Counted from the stretch's first letter, positions 1 to 9,237 are shown. The stretch is DNA of 64,000 bases from Mesorhizobium sp. CA8 (GCF_020164955.1 NZ_JAIUHG010000029.1:1-64000); one strand, 5' to 3'. Made by a program: numbers and translations. Notes: generated by a model from the sequence alone, not told the origin.

Positions 1-96
1 ATCGGCAAGCAGCCCGCCGGCGAAGGCGCGCGCCTCCGCCAGCGTCTTGTTCATTTTCCAGCTGGTCCCGATCCAGACTTGCTTCGGCTGCGGCAT
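1..96 (-). CDS. eryH: Triosephosphate isomerase-like protein, EryH/TpiA2 type (partial, N-terminus only)
   Basis: Only the first 32 codons are present; the gene runs off the left edge. The ATG at 96 opens a peptide with the triosephosphate isomerase strand-1 signature W-K-M-N (residues 13-16). In classical TIM an Asn precedes this Trp; here it is Ser (T-S-W-K-M-N), as expected for a divergent paralogue. In Brucella, EryH (TpiA2) isomerises D-3-tetrulose-4-phosphate on the way to D-erythrose-4-phosphate. The start lies 8 bp after the eryD stop with GGAG 12 nt upstream, so it is probably the last visible gene of the eryABCD operon. The call rests on a short N-terminus plus context. Confidence 0.75.
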   Translation of the reverse strand, partial: MPQPKQVWIGTSWKMNKTLAEARAFAGGLLAD

Positions 97-104
97 GCGA
101 TGGT

Positions 105-1064
105 TCACTCCGTTGCGCCGACCAGGGCCCGGGCCGTCGGCTCGTCGGTGATAAGGCCCTTCAACCGCGCGCTCTTCAGCACCGCACGTACTGCCTCGAT
201 CTTCGTGGGGCCGCCGGCGATGGCGATGATGCGGCTTTCCGCCGGCCCGTCCAGATCGACGGCGAGCGTGCGGGCGGTCAAGGTTGTCTCCAGCACCCGG
301 CCGCGCGTGTCGAAAAAATGGCCGAGCATTTCGCCGACGCCACCGACGGCAGTGATCTCGGAGATTTCACGCGGCTCGATCATGCCGGTCGCCACAAGCT
401 GGGCGCCGGCATCCGCCGTGCCGATGCCGACGAATTTCAGTCCCGCCCGGTTCGACATCTCGAATATCTCCCGCACGCCGCGCTGCGCCAGGAGTACTTC
501 GCGGTCGTCTGCGGAATTGGCAAAAAAGGGGACCGGCATGACGTAGGCCTGTGCGCCGGTCTTTTCGGCGAGTCGGTGCATGACGTCGTGCGGATTGGCG
601 GCATAGTTGCGGGTCAGGCCGCCGAGCAGCGAGACGAAGCGGACGCCGGCTGCCTCGAAGCGCGGCAACTGATGCACCGCGGCGGCGAGCGTGCGACCAT
701 GCCCGATACCGATGACCCTGTCTTCGCCGCGCTCCATCTCGCGACGCAGGAAACTGGCGCCCGCCAGCCCCAGCGCCCGCAGCGGCAAGCCTTCCTCGCC
801 CAGATCCGGCGCAACCTCGCAGAAATCCAGTCCGAACCGATCGCAGAGCTGGTTCTCCAGCAGGACGCATTCGACGATAGCGCCGTCGATCGAGACTTTC
901 ACCGCGCCGTCGGCCACCGCCCGGGCGATCAGACGATGCGCCTTCACCGAAGGCAACCCGAGCCGCTTGGCCACCTCGGCCTGAGTGAGACCGCCTGCAT
1001 AGTGCAGCCAGGCGGCGCGGATCGCGAGCGACCCTTCCGCGTCCAGTTTACCCGGTCGTTTCAA
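105..1064 (-). CDS. eryD: SorC/DeoR-family regulator of erythritol catabolism, EryD
   Basis: A 319-residue protein with an N-terminal helix-turn-helix (about residues 15-60, GGLTQAEVAKRLGLPSVKAHRL) and a C-terminal SorC-type sugar-binding domain containing VIGIGHGRTL, SLLGG and GIGTAD. This is the architecture of EryD, the repressor of the erythritol operon in Brucella and rhizobia. The reading frame opens with TTG at 1064; an ATG 5 nt upstream is out of frame. It lies 46 bp after eryC in the order eryA-B-C-D. The effector is expected to be erythritol or a phosphorylated intermediate, which is family knowledge. Candidate operators are in the eryA/transporter divergent region. Confidence 0.9.
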   Translation of the reverse strand: MKRPGKLDAEGSLAIRAAWLHYAGGLTQAEVAKRLGLPSVKAHRLIARAVADGAVKVSIDGAIVECVLLENQLCDRFGLDFCEVAPDLGEEGLPLRALGLAGASFLRREMERGEDRVIGIGHGRTLAAAVHQLPRFEAAGVRFVSLLGGLTRNYAANPHDVMHRLAEKTGAQAYVMPVPFFANSADDREVLLAQRGVREIFEMSNRAGLKFVGIGTADAGAQLVATGMIEPREISEITAVGGVGEMLGHFFDTRGRVLETTLTARTLAVDLDGPAESRIIAIAGGPTKIEAVRAVLKSARLKGLITDEPTARALVGATE

Positions 1065-1110
1065 AACATGCAGTCCTTTATCGCGCGTTTGGGCGTCATC
1101 GGCAGCCGGC

Positions 1111-2043
1111 TCAGATATTCAGGCTTTGCACGCCGGTGTCGATATGCGGCGCCCAGAAAGCTATGCTCTCGGCGATCTGAGCGATGACCTGCCGATCCTC
1201 CGGCTCACGCTCCTTGAAACTCAGCTCCAGGCAGATCTCGTTCTCGACGGCGCCGCCTTCGGCCAAGGCCTGTAGCAGCGGCTTGGGTTGGATGCGGCCC
1301 CTGCTGTTGAACGCGGCGGTGAAGGGGCGGTGTCCACCCTTGTCCATAAGGCTTTGTTTGATATGGATGATCGGCGACACTTTGGGCACCGCGCGCGCCC
1401 AGGCATAGGGATCGTAATCATCCGGATCGGCACTGGTCACGTCGCCGTGGTCGATGTCCGCCATCATCCACATCGGCACCGCCATTTCGGCTTTGGTCAG
1501 CCTGTCCTGCAGCTTCAGGCATTCGGCGATCGTCTGGCCGAACTCGCGCCCGATGCTCATCGGTTCCCAGAAGACGTATCGCAGCCCGGCACCTTTGGCA
1601 TGCTCCGCCACCTCTGCCCAGCAGTCGATGGCGATCCCGATCAGCTCCTCGCGCCGGGCCGGATCGTCATAATCCTTGAAGGTGAAGATGGCGAACTGGG
1701 TGCCGATGCAAACGCCGCCGAGGTCGGCGGCAATGTCGGCGAAAGTTTTGAACCAGTCGACATAGTATCGGCGAACATCGCGGTCGGGATGGCCGAAATG
1801 GTTGAGCCGGCCGTACGGACCGGTCATGCCGCTGGTGACGCGGACGCCGGTGCGCCGCAGGGCCGCCGTCATCTGCCGGGTCAGCCGCCGGATCAGGGGC
1901 GCTGGCCAGCTCGGATTGATGAACTCGTGCGTCAGCTGCAGGTCGCGCAGCCTGAGGTCGCGGGCGACCGTCTCGATCAGGTCGTCCGGCTCGGCAAAGC
2001 GGTTGACCAACGGGTTGGTGTTCAGCGAAAGTGTCAGCGCCAT
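1111..2043 (-). CDS. eryC: Tetrulose-4-phosphate racemase, EryC
   Basis: TIM-barrel protein of the xylose isomerase superfamily. Brucella EryC interconverts L- and D-3-tetrulose-4-phosphate in the erythritol-to-erythrose-4-phosphate route and was long misannotated as a dehydrogenase. Visible barrel features include LQLTHEFINPSWPA near the N-terminus, WEPMSIGREFG mid-protein, a likely metal site DIDHGD, and LELSFKERE near the C-terminus. The ATG at 2043 gives 310 residues, close to the known family length. A GTG at 2094 overlaps the eryB stop in a GTGA arrangement and would add 17 residues, so the start is uncertain. Third gene of the ery operon. Confidence 0.9.
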   Translation of the reverse strand: MALTLSLNTNPLVNRFAEPDDLIETVARDLRLRDLQLTHEFINPSWPAPLIRRLTRQMTAALRRTGVRVTSGMTGPYGRLNHFGHPDRDVRRYYVDWFKTFADIAADLGGVCIGTQFAIFTFKDYDDPARREELIGIAIDCWAEVAEHAKGAGLRYVFWEPMSIGREFGQTIAECLKLQDRLTKAEMAVPMWMMADIDHGDVTSADPDDYDPYAWARAVPKVSPIIHIKQSLMDKGGHRPFTAAFNSRGRIQPKPLLQALAEGGAVENEICLELSFKEREPEDRQVIAQIAESIAFWAPHIDTGVQSLNI

Positions 2044-2090
2044 GGCGCGTGGGTCCGGAACGTGGTTGCGGGTCGAGGTCGCATCAGATT

Positions 2091-3608
2091 TCACGCGGCC
2101 TCGGCCAGGCGCTCGGCGTCAAACCACATGGCGAAGGCGCCCCGTTCGGCCTCGGTGAGATGCAGGTGGTGCTTGGTGCGCCGCAGCAGGATGTCGTCGG
2201 GCGCGCGCGCCCACTCCTTGGCGACGAGATAGCGCACCTCCGCCTCGTAGAGCAGGCCGCCGTGATGACGTCCAAGGCCATCGAGCCCGGCCGCGTCTTT
2301 GACGAGGTCCCTGGTGCGCGCACCGTAGAGCCGCCCATAGTGATGGACGAGATTGCGCGGCATCCACGGATAGGTCTCGCGCAGACCGTTGGCGAAGGTC
2401 TCGTAGTCGGCGTTGGGGATTTCGCCGCCGGGCAGCGGCGCGGTCTCGGTCCAGTCCCCGCCCATCTTCGGGAAAATATGCTTCAGCCGGTGCATACCGC
2501 GCTCGGCCAATTCGCGGAAAGTGGTGATCTTGCCGCCGAAGACGTTGAGCAGCGGCGCGCCGCCGCTCTCGTCGAGGTCGAAGACATAGTCGCGCGTCAC
2601 GGCGGAGGGATTGCCCTTGCCGTCATCGAACAGCGGCCGCACGCCGGAGAAGGAGTAGAGCACGTCCTGGCGCCGCAGCTTCTCCTTGAAATAGCGGTTC
2701 ACCGCCGCCAGCAAATAGTCGATCTCGGCCTCGTCGGCCCTGACGTCCTCGGCGCGGCCGTCATAGGCGATGTCGGTGGTTCCGATCAGCGCCATGTTCC
2801 CCTCATAGGGATTGATGAAGATGACGCGTTTGTCATGGTTCTGCACCAGATAGGCATTGGCGCCCTGCCAGAACTTAGGCACGATGATGTGGCTGCCTTT
2901 GACCAGGCGCACATTGCGCGACGAGTTCGATCCCGCGACACGGCCGATGACGTCCGAAACCCACGGACCGGCGGCATTGACGAGACAGCGGGCGCGAAAG
3001 ACGCGCGTTTCCCCCGTCATCGCGTTTCTCGTCGTCACCATCCAGGCGCCATTCTCACAGCGGGCTGAGACGGCAGGCGAGCGGGTGAGCACCTCGGCCC
3101 CGCGTTCGGCGGCGCCGACAGCGTTGAGCACCACCAGCCGCGAATCGTCCACCCAGCAGTCGGAATATTCGAAGCCGCGCGTATATTGGTCGAGCAACGG
3201 CGTTCCTTCCGGATCGCGCTCGAGGTCGAGCGTGCGCGTGCCGGGCAGCCGCTTTCGGCCGCCCAGATGGTCGTAAAGGAACAGGCCGAGCCGCACGAGC
3301 CAGGCCGGCCGATCCTGCGGGCTGTGCGGCAGCACGAAGCGCATCGGCCAGATGATATGGGGCGCGGCCTTGAGTAGAACCTCGCGCTCGATCAGCGCCT
3401 CGCGCACCAGCCGGAACTCGTAATATTCGAGATAGCGCAGACCGCCATGCACGAGCTTGCCGGAGCGCGAGGACGTGCCCTCGGCAAGGTCGTCCTTTTC
3501 GCATAGCACGACCGACAGGCCGCGGCCTGCTGCGTCCCGCGCGATGCCGGCGCCGTTGATGCCGCCGCCGATGACGAAGAGGTCGACCATTTTCGGCTCA
3601 GGCCCCAT
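2091..3608 (-). CDS. eryB: Erythritol-4-phosphate dehydrogenase, EryB
   Basis: A 505-residue FAD-dependent dehydrogenase of the GlpD family that oxidises L-erythritol-4-phosphate to L-3-tetrulose-4-phosphate. The FAD-binding GGGINGAG lies at residues 14-21, followed by GTSSRSGKLVHGGLRYLEYYEF as in glycerol-3-phosphate dehydrogenase, then GTTDIAYDG and the C-terminal GGKITTFRELAERG. The ATG at 3608 is preceded by AAGGAG at good spacing and sits directly after the eryA stop, so it is preferred over an upstream in-frame extension. The protein is probably membrane-associated and passes electrons to quinone, by analogy with GlpD. Confidence 0.92.
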   Translation of the reverse strand: MGPEPKMVDLFVIGGGINGAGIARDAAGRGLSVVLCEKDDLAEGTSSRSGKLVHGGLRYLEYYEFRLVREALIEREVLLKAAPHIIWPMRFVLPHSPQDRPAWLVRLGLFLYDHLGGRKRLPGTRTLDLERDPEGTPLLDQYTRGFEYSDCWVDDSRLVVLNAVGAAERGAEVLTRSPAVSARCENGAWMVTTRNAMTGETRVFRARCLVNAAGPWVSDVIGRVAGSNSSRNVRLVKGSHIIVPKFWQGANAYLVQNHDKRVIFINPYEGNMALIGTTDIAYDGRAEDVRADEAEIDYLLAAVNRYFKEKLRRQDVLYSFSGVRPLFDDGKGNPSAVTRDYVFDLDESGGAPLLNVFGGKITTFRELAERGMHRLKHIFPKMGGDWTETAPLPGGEIPNADYETFANGLRETYPWMPRNLVHHYGRLYGARTRDLVKDAAGLDGLGRHHGGLLYEAEVRYLVAKEWARAPDDILLRRTKHHLHLTEAERGAFAMWFDAERLAEAA

Positions 3609-3609
3609 C

Positions 3610-5196
3610 CTATGCTCCTTGCGGCGTTTCGGCGGCAGCCGTGTTGCGGCGCTGGGCGGCGAGCATGTCCCAGGCTGGCCCCAGGGCATGGCGTGCCGCG
3701 CCGAATGCGGGAAACAGCCCGTCATAGGCGCTCATCAGCGCCGGATCGGGCGCCTCGGCGGGCCCGAGCAGCGGCGTGACCCAATCGGCGATGCAGGCGC
3801 CCATGTCGGGGTAGGCGCCGATGGCGACCGCCGCCATCATCGCGCAGCCGGCGGCACCCGCCTCCTCGCGCGATGAGACGCGCACCGGCGCGTGAACCGC
3901 CGCCGACAGGATGCCGCGCAATCTTTGCGAGCGGGCCGCGCCGCCCGACAGCCGCAGCTCCGACGGCAGGTCGCCCATGGCAGCGTAGCAGTCGCGCATG
4001 GCAAGCCCCAGTCCCTCGATGACGGCACGCACCAAGCTCGAATAGCGATGGTTGACAGACAGGCCGACGAAGCCGGCGCGGGCGTTGGCGTTGACGAACG
4101 GCCCGCGCTCGCCCGCCTCCGAAATATAGGGGTGATAGACGATCTGGCCGGGCTGGCTGTCGCCGAGCCAGTGATCGATGCGGGCGACCAGATCGCGATG
4201 ACCGGCCTCCTGTCCGAATTCCTTCAGCACGTCCGCGGCAAGACCGAGAACCCAGTCGATGTTGAGCGTGGTCGCCATGTTGGTCTGGACCTGCGTCACC
4301 AAATCCGGAACCGGGAGTGTGATGACGTAACCGGAGCCCTCCTTGTTGAGGTGCACGGCGCCCGTCGGCACGGCGCGCATGTGGACGCCGGTCGAGCCCA
4401 CGATCGAGCAGGCGACATCCCCCTCGCCGCCGCAGACCCCGGCGCCGAGCGCGGTCATGACCATGTCGACATAACCGAGGCTGACGGGAGTGCCGGCTTT
4501 CAGTCCGGTCTCGGCCGCTGCGGCTGCCGTCAGCGGATGGGTCACCATGGTGCCGTCGATGATCTCGGGCAACAGCTTGCGCCGGCCGGAAAGGCCTAGC
4601 GCCTCGATGACGGCGTCGTCGTAGCGGCGGGTACGAAAATTGCCGAAGGTGAAACTTGATTCCGAAGGATCGGTGGCGCGCACGCCGGTCAGGTTCAGAT
4701 AGAGCCAGTCCTTGCAGTGCAGCGCCACTTCGGCACGGTCGAGAAGCTCGGGCGCGTGGCGGTCCATATGGGCCATCTGACTGCCTTGCTGGCAGGTGTT
4801 GAGCCCGGTTCCCGTCGCCTCGAAACGGGCACGGCTAAGCGGGCCGGCAGCCAAGCGCTCGACGGTGGGCGCAGCGCGGGCATCGAGCCACAGCCATGCG
4901 TCGGCGACCGGCGTGTCTTGCCGACCGACGAGCCAGGTGCCGTCGCCCTGCGCGGTCACCGCGAGCGCCGCGGTGCGCGCCACAAGGTTTTCAACCTTGT
5001 CGCCGAGCCCTCGAAGCGCAGCGGTGCAGTCGCGCCAAGTCTGGGAGAGCGACTGCGTCGCCGAACCGTCGGCGCCGGACGCGTACCGGTTCGGAACCGA
5101 AGCGGACGCGATCTGGCGGCCGTTCAGCTCGAAGGCGACCGCCTTGATCACCGACGTGCCGGAATCGATACCTATGATGACGTCAGCGCCGGCCAC
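3610..5196 (-). CDS. eryA: Erythritol kinase, EryA (FGGY family)
   Basis: FGGY carbohydrate kinase of about 528 residues that phosphorylates erythritol to L-erythritol-4-phosphate, the first step of the pathway. The N-terminal phosphate loop is GIDSGTSVIKAVAF and the adenosine motif is RLSGGAARSQRLRG. GTG at 5196 has GGAGAG at ideal spacing; an ATG at 5223 would add nine residues but lacks a close Shine-Dalgarno. First gene of the minus-strand operon, immediately followed by eryB. The identification as EryA rather than another FGGY kinase rests on the contiguous eryB-C-D order. Likely repressed by EryD. Confidence 0.92.
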   Translation of the reverse strand: MAGADVIIGIDSGTSVIKAVAFELNGRQIASASVPNRYASGADGSATQSLSQTWRDCTAALRGLGDKVENLVARTAALAVTAQGDGTWLVGRQDTPVADAWLWLDARAAPTVERLAAGPLSRARFEATGTGLNTCQQGSQMAHMDRHAPELLDRAEVALHCKDWLYLNLTGVRATDPSESSFTFGNFRTRRYDDAVIEALGLSGRRKLLPEIIDGTMVTHPLTAAAAAETGLKAGTPVSLGYVDMVMTALGAGVCGGEGDVACSIVGSTGVHMRAVPTGAVHLNKEGSGYVITLPVPDLVTQVQTNMATTLNIDWVLGLAADVLKEFGQEAGHRDLVARIDHWLGDSQPGQIVYHPYISEAGERGPFVNANARAGFVGLSVNHRYSSLVRAVIEGLGLAMRDCYAAMGDLPSELRLSGGAARSQRLRGILSAAVHAPVRVSSREEAGAAGCAMMAAVAIGAYPDMGACIADWVTPLLGPAEAPDPALMSAYDGLFPAFGAARHALGPAWDMLAAQRRNTAAAETPQGA

Positions 5197-5354
5197 GGAT
5201 CTCTCCGCTTCCGATGCGACCATGCCTGGATCGGCAACAGGGCAATGTCCGTCTCCTCCTGATTTTCCCGCCCGAAGCCACCGGCGAACGGGTGGCGGCG
5301 AAAGATACGCCGTTGCGCACTCCTCCGTAACGGCGCCTACGCAGTCCACTCTAA

Positions 5355-5371
5355 GTTATCACGGAAATAAC
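5355..5371. promoter_or_regulatory. Candidate EryD operator, eryA side
   Basis: GTTATCACGGAAATAAC is a partial inverted repeat with GTTAT and ATAAC arms. It matches the element at 5778-5794 at 13 of 17 positions in the same orientation (GnTAnCACGnAnATAAC). It lies 160-185 bp upstream of the eryA start in an AT-rich stretch. Recognition by EryD is inferred from position only. Confidence 0.4.
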
Positions 5372-5766
5372 ACAATGCATGATTTTTTTTGCAGACAACG
5401 AAAATTTTTTCAGCTACGCTGATATCAGTCAGGAGGAACTCGACGATCCGCCTTCCATCGTCTCCGGCAGGCGGACAGGAAAGCGGACAAACGGGCGGCC
5501 GGATGCTTCAGGCTTGTTTTCAACTTGCGCTGCAGCACAGTACGGCGTGTGTAATAACGATATAAATCAATTGTTTATCTCTGATAAATTGGCCATCGCA
5601 GCATGTTTCTGCCGTGCCTGCGAGATAGATCATCTCAATGATCGGCCATAGGATCAATCGAATGCGCGAGGCTGTTCCGAGAGATGCCGGTTTGAAAATC
5701 GTATGGCTAAAAGCCCCTTTCGACGGGTCACTATCGGGACCGAAGCGGAATTCCGATCTATCATAC

Positions 5767-5794
5767 TTGACGCAAAAGATAACACGAATATAAC
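5767..5794 (+). promoter_or_regulatory. Candidate sigma-70 promoter overlapping a second EryD-like element
   Basis: TTGACG (5767-5772), a 16-bp spacer and TATAAC (5789-5794) form a reasonable sigma-70 promoter reading toward the DUF2291/ABC operon. The 17-bp element GATAACACGAATATAAC (5778-5794) covers the spacer and the -10 box. A bound repressor there would block transcription. Confidence 0.45.
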
Positions 5795-5972
5795 ATAGCG
5801 GTCGTAGAATGGACGTCGATGCAGCGGAAGGAAGACGCCGCATCGCCGGTCAAGGGTGGAGGAAATCGATGCAAGCAAGCGACCCGACCATGCGGCAGGC
5901 CTGCGTCGTGCATCCGCGACCATCGTTGCATCGGCCCCTGCCCGCCTCGTTTCATCGTCGGCAGGGCTCTGA

Positions 5973-6626
5973 ATGATGAATGCCATGTCGGCCCCGAAGG
6001 CCCCGGCCGCGCCACGCCGCAGTCTCACGATCGCGATCGGTCTCGGCGTCGTGGTCTTTGCCGCGATCGCGCTCGACACGAAGGTGGTCCGGATCGGATC
6101 GTCTGCCGACGTTGGCCAGGAGGCGTTTTCGCCCGACCGGTTCGGCGAAAAGGAGTTCCCGCGCATCCAGGCCTTCGTCGTCGAGCACGCCGTCAACGCC
6201 GCCACCTTCGGACCGGCGGTGATGGCCGACAAGAACGCGGCCGCCAAGCAATACGGAACCGCCTCGTCGACCGGCGCGATCATCCCGATCAGGCTGACGG
6301 CGGTGGCGGGCGAAGCGAAATCCGGCGTCTACGAGCTCAAGGCCGACGGCGTACCGGCCGACATCCATATTCGGGTGCAGGCCGGCCCGGCCATCAACGG
6401 CACCGATCTGCGCGATGCGACGGGTGACATCGTCTTCGGCAAGTTCAAGAACCAGATCGAATACCAGGACGCCGGCTCGGGCATCAACCGCGCCATGAAG
6501 AAGGCGACCCTCGACGCTATCGACACCGCCGGCCTCTCCGGCAAGACGCTGGAGATCTTCGGCGTCTTCCGCCTCATCAACCCTAAGAACTGGCTGATCA
6601 CGCCGGTGAAGGTCACCGTCAAATGA
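5973..6626 (+). CDS. DUF2291 family protein, first gene of the polyol ABC importer operon
   Basis: A 217-residue protein with one N-terminal membrane anchor (about residues 17-34, SLTIAIGLGVVVFAAIAL) and the rest probably periplasmic. The pattern fits DUF2291 (COG5618), which accompanies ribose-type ABC importers and is found with the erythritol/adonitol importer genes of rhizobia. Its function is not established; a transport accessory role is an inference from conserved neighbourhood. It overlaps the ATPase start by 4 bp (ATGA). An alternative Met lies one codon downstream. No strong Shine-Dalgarno is visible. Confidence 0.75.
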   Translation: MMNAMSAPKAPAAPRRSLTIAIGLGVVVFAAIALDTKVVRIGSSADVGQEAFSPDRFGEKEFPRIQAFVVEHAVNAATFGPAVMADKNAAAKQYGTASSTGAIIPIRLTAVAGEAKSGVYELKADGVPADIHIRVQAGPAINGTDLRDATGDIVFGKFKNQIEYQDAGSGINRAMKKATLDAIDTAGLSGKTLEIFGVFRLINPKNWLITPVKVTVK

Positions 6627-8161
6627 GCGACGCTGCGACCTCCCGGCCGGCCGGCGAAGTGGTTCTGGCGGCGCGCAACATCGCCAAGTCCTACAACGGC
6701 GTGAGGGCGCTGAAGGGCGTCAATTTCGACATCCACCGCGGTCAGGTGACGACGCTGTTCGGCGAGAACGGCGCCGGCAAGTCGACGCTGATGAAGATCC
6801 TCTCCGGCGTGGTGCAGCCGACCTCCGGCGAGATCGTTCTCGACGGCCAGCCCATCGTGTTTTCCTCCTCCACCGACGCGCGGAACCACGGCATCTCGAT
6901 CATTCATCAGGAGCTTAGCCTCGCGCCCAATCTGTCGGTTCGCGACAACATCTTCATGGGGCGCGAGATCACCGGCCCGACCGGCGTCAACTACGCCGAG
7001 GAGGAACGCCAGGTCCGCAGGCTGCTGGCGGAACTCGAGGAGGACATCGATCCACTCACCCCTGTCGAGGAACTACGCCTCGGACAGCAGCAGATCGTCG
7101 AGATCGCCCGCGCGCTTTCGGTCGACAGCCGTATCCTCATCATGGACGAACCGACATCGGCGCTTTCCGCCACCGAGGTCGAGGTGCTCTTCAGCGTGAT
7201 CCGCGACCTGACCGCCAAGGGTGTGTCGATCGTCTACATCTCGCATCATCTGGAGGAGGCGCTGCAGATCACCGATCATGCCGTGGTGCTGCGGGACGGC
7301 AACATGACCGCCTACGCGCCGCGCGCCGATATCGATCTCGAATGGATCGTGCGCAACATGGTCGGCGAGAACTATGATCTGGGCAGTCCGCCGACCGGCC
7401 ATGATTTCGGTCCGGTCATGCTCTCGATCCGCGAACTGACCGTGCCGGATCCGGCCGGCGGCGGCTACAACGTCGTCGATCGCATGTCGCTCGACGTCAG
7501 GGCCGGCGAGATCGTCTGCATCTATGGCCTGATGGGGGCCGGCAGGACGGAACTGCTCGAGACCGTCGCCGGCAAGCTGAGTGCGACGTCCGGCGAGATC
7601 GTGCTCGAGGGCAAAGAGATTTCCCACCTCCCCATCGGCGAGCGCATCTCCCGCGGCCTTGCGCTCGTGCCCGAGGATCGCCAGCGCTACGGTCTCGTCC
7701 AGACGATGTCGGTCGGGCAGAATCTTTCGCTCGCCTCGATCATGGAATTCACGCGCGGGATATTCACCTCAGTCAAGCTCGAGCGGGCGCTGGTCCAGAA
7801 ATCGATCCGGGACGTGACGGTCAAGACCGATGGACCGGACGTGCCGATCGGGTCGCTGTCCGGCGGCAACCAGCAGAAGGTGGTAATCGGCAAGATGCTC
7901 GCCACCGATCCTAAGGTCATCCTGCTGGATGAACCCAGCCGCGGCATCGACATCGGCGCCAAGGCCGAGGTGTTCCGGATTCTGGCTCACCACGCGGCGG
8001 CCGGGCAGGCCGTCGTGTTCACGACATCGGAAGTCAACGAATGCCTGTCGATCGCCCACCGCATCATCATCATGCGGCGCGGGCGGATCTCGGCCGAGTT
8101 CACTTCGGACATCACCAAGGAAAAGATCATGGCCGCCTCGGGCGAGGCCGTGGCGGCCTGA
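6623..8161 (+). CDS. eryE: Sugar/polyol ABC importer ATP-binding protein (RbsA-type, EryE-like)
   Basis: A 512-residue tandem ATPase of the ribose/monosaccharide importer class. The first domain has Walker A GENGAGKST (47-55) and an unusual signature region EELRLGQQQIVEIARAL, followed by Walker B ILIMDEP. The second domain has the degenerate GLMGAGRTEL typical of RbsA-like proteins and a full LSGGNQQKVVIGKML signature. It would energise uptake by the permease encoded 20 bp downstream. The erythritol assignment comes from its position opposite eryABCD; the name follows the rhizobial eryEFG usage. Confidence 0.85.
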   Translation: MSDAATSRPAGEVVLAARNIAKSYNGVRALKGVNFDIHRGQVTTLFGENGAGKSTLMKILSGVVQPTSGEIVLDGQPIVFSSSTDARNHGISIIHQELSLAPNLSVRDNIFMGREITGPTGVNYAEEERQVRRLLAELEEDIDPLTPVEELRLGQQQIVEIARALSVDSRILIMDEPTSALSATEVEVLFSVIRDLTAKGVSIVYISHHLEEALQITDHAVVLRDGNMTAYAPRADIDLEWIVRNMVGENYDLGSPPTGHDFGPVMLSIRELTVPDPAGGGYNVVDRMSLDVRAGEIVCIYGLMGAGRTELLETVAGKLSATSGEIVLEGKEISHLPIGERISRGLALVPEDRQRYGLVQTMSVGQNLSLASIMEFTRGIFTSVKLERALVQKSIRDVTVKTDGPDVPIGSLSGGNQQKVVIGKMLATDPKVILLDEPSRGIDIGAKAEVFRILAHHAAAGQAVVFTTSEVNECLSIAHRIIIMRRGRISAEFTSDITKEKIMAASGEAVAA

Positions 8162-8181
8162 GCGGAGCACGGGAAAGAACA

Positions 8182-9237
8182 ATGACGCAACCGAGCGCCG
8201 ATGGCATCTCTTCCCCGGCCGCGGCCGTGAGGGGGACGACAATCAGCCCTATCAAGCTCTTGCTGAAGGGCCGCGCCTTCTTCGCGTTGATCGCCATCAT
8301 CATCGTCTTCTCGTTTCTGTCGCCGAACTACCTCACCGTCTCAAACCTGCTGATCATGTCTTCGCATGTCGCCATCTACGGCATCCTGGCGATCGGCATG
8401 CTGGTGGTGATCCTGAGTGGCGGCATCGACCTGTCGGTGGGCTCGATCCTGGCGCTGTGCGGCGTGGTTGCCGGCGCGCTGATGCAGGGTGTCGAACTGA
8501 CGCCGCTCGGTGTCATCCTGTTTCCACCTGTATGGGCGGTGGTCGTGCTGACCTGCGCGCTCGGCGCCTTGCTCGGCGCGCTCAACGGCATCCTCATCGC
8601 CTGGTTCAGGGTGCCCGCCTTCGTCACCACGCTGGGCGTCATGTACATGGCGCGCGGCATCGCGCTGCTGCAGACCAACGGCCTCACTTACAACAACCTC
8701 GCCGGCCGGCCGGAGCTCGGCAACACCGGTTTCGACTGGCTGGGCTTCAACCGGCTATTCGGGGTGCCGATCAGTGTGCTGGTCCTGGCCGCCCTCGCCG
8801 TGCTGACCGGGCTGATGCTCAGCCGCTCCTCCTTCGGCCGCTGGCTCTATGCCGCGGGCGGCAACGAGAACGCAGCCGATCTGTCGGGCGTGCCTGTCAA
8901 GCGGGTCAAGATCACGGTTTACACACTCTCCGGGATCCTGTCGGCCATCGCCGGCCTGGTGCTCTCTTCGCAGTTGACGTCGGCCGGGCCGACCGCCGGC
9001 ACCACCTACGAGCTGACCGCGATCGCGGCGGTCGTCATCGGCGGCGCCGCGCTGACCGGCGGCCGCGGCACGGTGCGCGGCACCATGCTGGGTGCCTTCG
9101 TCATCGGCTTTCTTTCGGACGGCCTCGTGATCATCGGCGTGTCTTCCTACTGGCAGACCGTCTTCACCGGCGCCGTCATCGTGCTCGCAGTGCTCATGAA
9201 CACCATCCAATACGGGGCCCGCGGCATCCGACAGTGA
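8182..9237 (+). CDS. eryF: Sugar/polyol ABC importer permease (RbsC-type, EryF-like)
   Basis: A 351-residue inner-membrane permease of the BPD_transp_2 family with many hydrophobic helices. The family hallmark ILAIGMLVVILSGGIDLSVGS lies around residues 68-90 and a second conserved block ELTAIAAVVIGGAALTGGRG is near residues 275-295. The ATG at 8182 follows a GAAAGAAC sequence and lies 20 bp after the ATPase stop. Longer upstream frames are read-through of the preceding gene. Partner of the ATPase and binding protein on either side. Confidence 0.85.
   Translation: MTQPSADGISSPAAAVRGTTISPIKLLLKGRAFFALIAIIIVFSFLSPNYLTVSNLLIMSSHVAIYGILAIGMLVVILSGGIDLSVGSILALCGVVAGALMQGVELTPLGVILFPPVWAVVVLTCALGALLGALNGILIAWFRVPAFVTTLGVMYMARGIALLQTNGLTYNNLAGRPELGNTGFDWLGFNRLFGVPISVLVLAALAVLTGLMLSRSSFGRWLYAAGGNENAADLSGVPVKRVKITVYTLSGILSAIAGLVLSSQLTSAGPTAGTTYELTAIAAVVIGGAALTGGRGTVRGTMLGAFVIGFLSDGLVIIGVSSYWQTVFTGAVIVLAVLMNTIQYGARGIRQ

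Larger units (their letters stand above)
5224..5972. promoter_or_regulatory. Divergent ery control region between eryA and the transporter operon
   Basis: About 750 bp with no convincing gene; a 90-codon frame at 5379-5651 lacks a recognisable protein pattern. The stretch is AT-rich compared with its surroundings, notably at 5351-5420, 5555-5600 and 5755-5800. It must hold the promoters for the eryABCD operon (minus strand) and the DUF2291/ABC importer operon (plus strand). Two related 17-bp elements sit near each end and are listed separately. Confidence 0.75.

Noticed and set aside
5379..5651. 90-codon frame in the ery divergent region
   Set aside because: No ribosome site at its start and no protein-like pattern; the stretch is AT-rich and better explained as promoter DNA.
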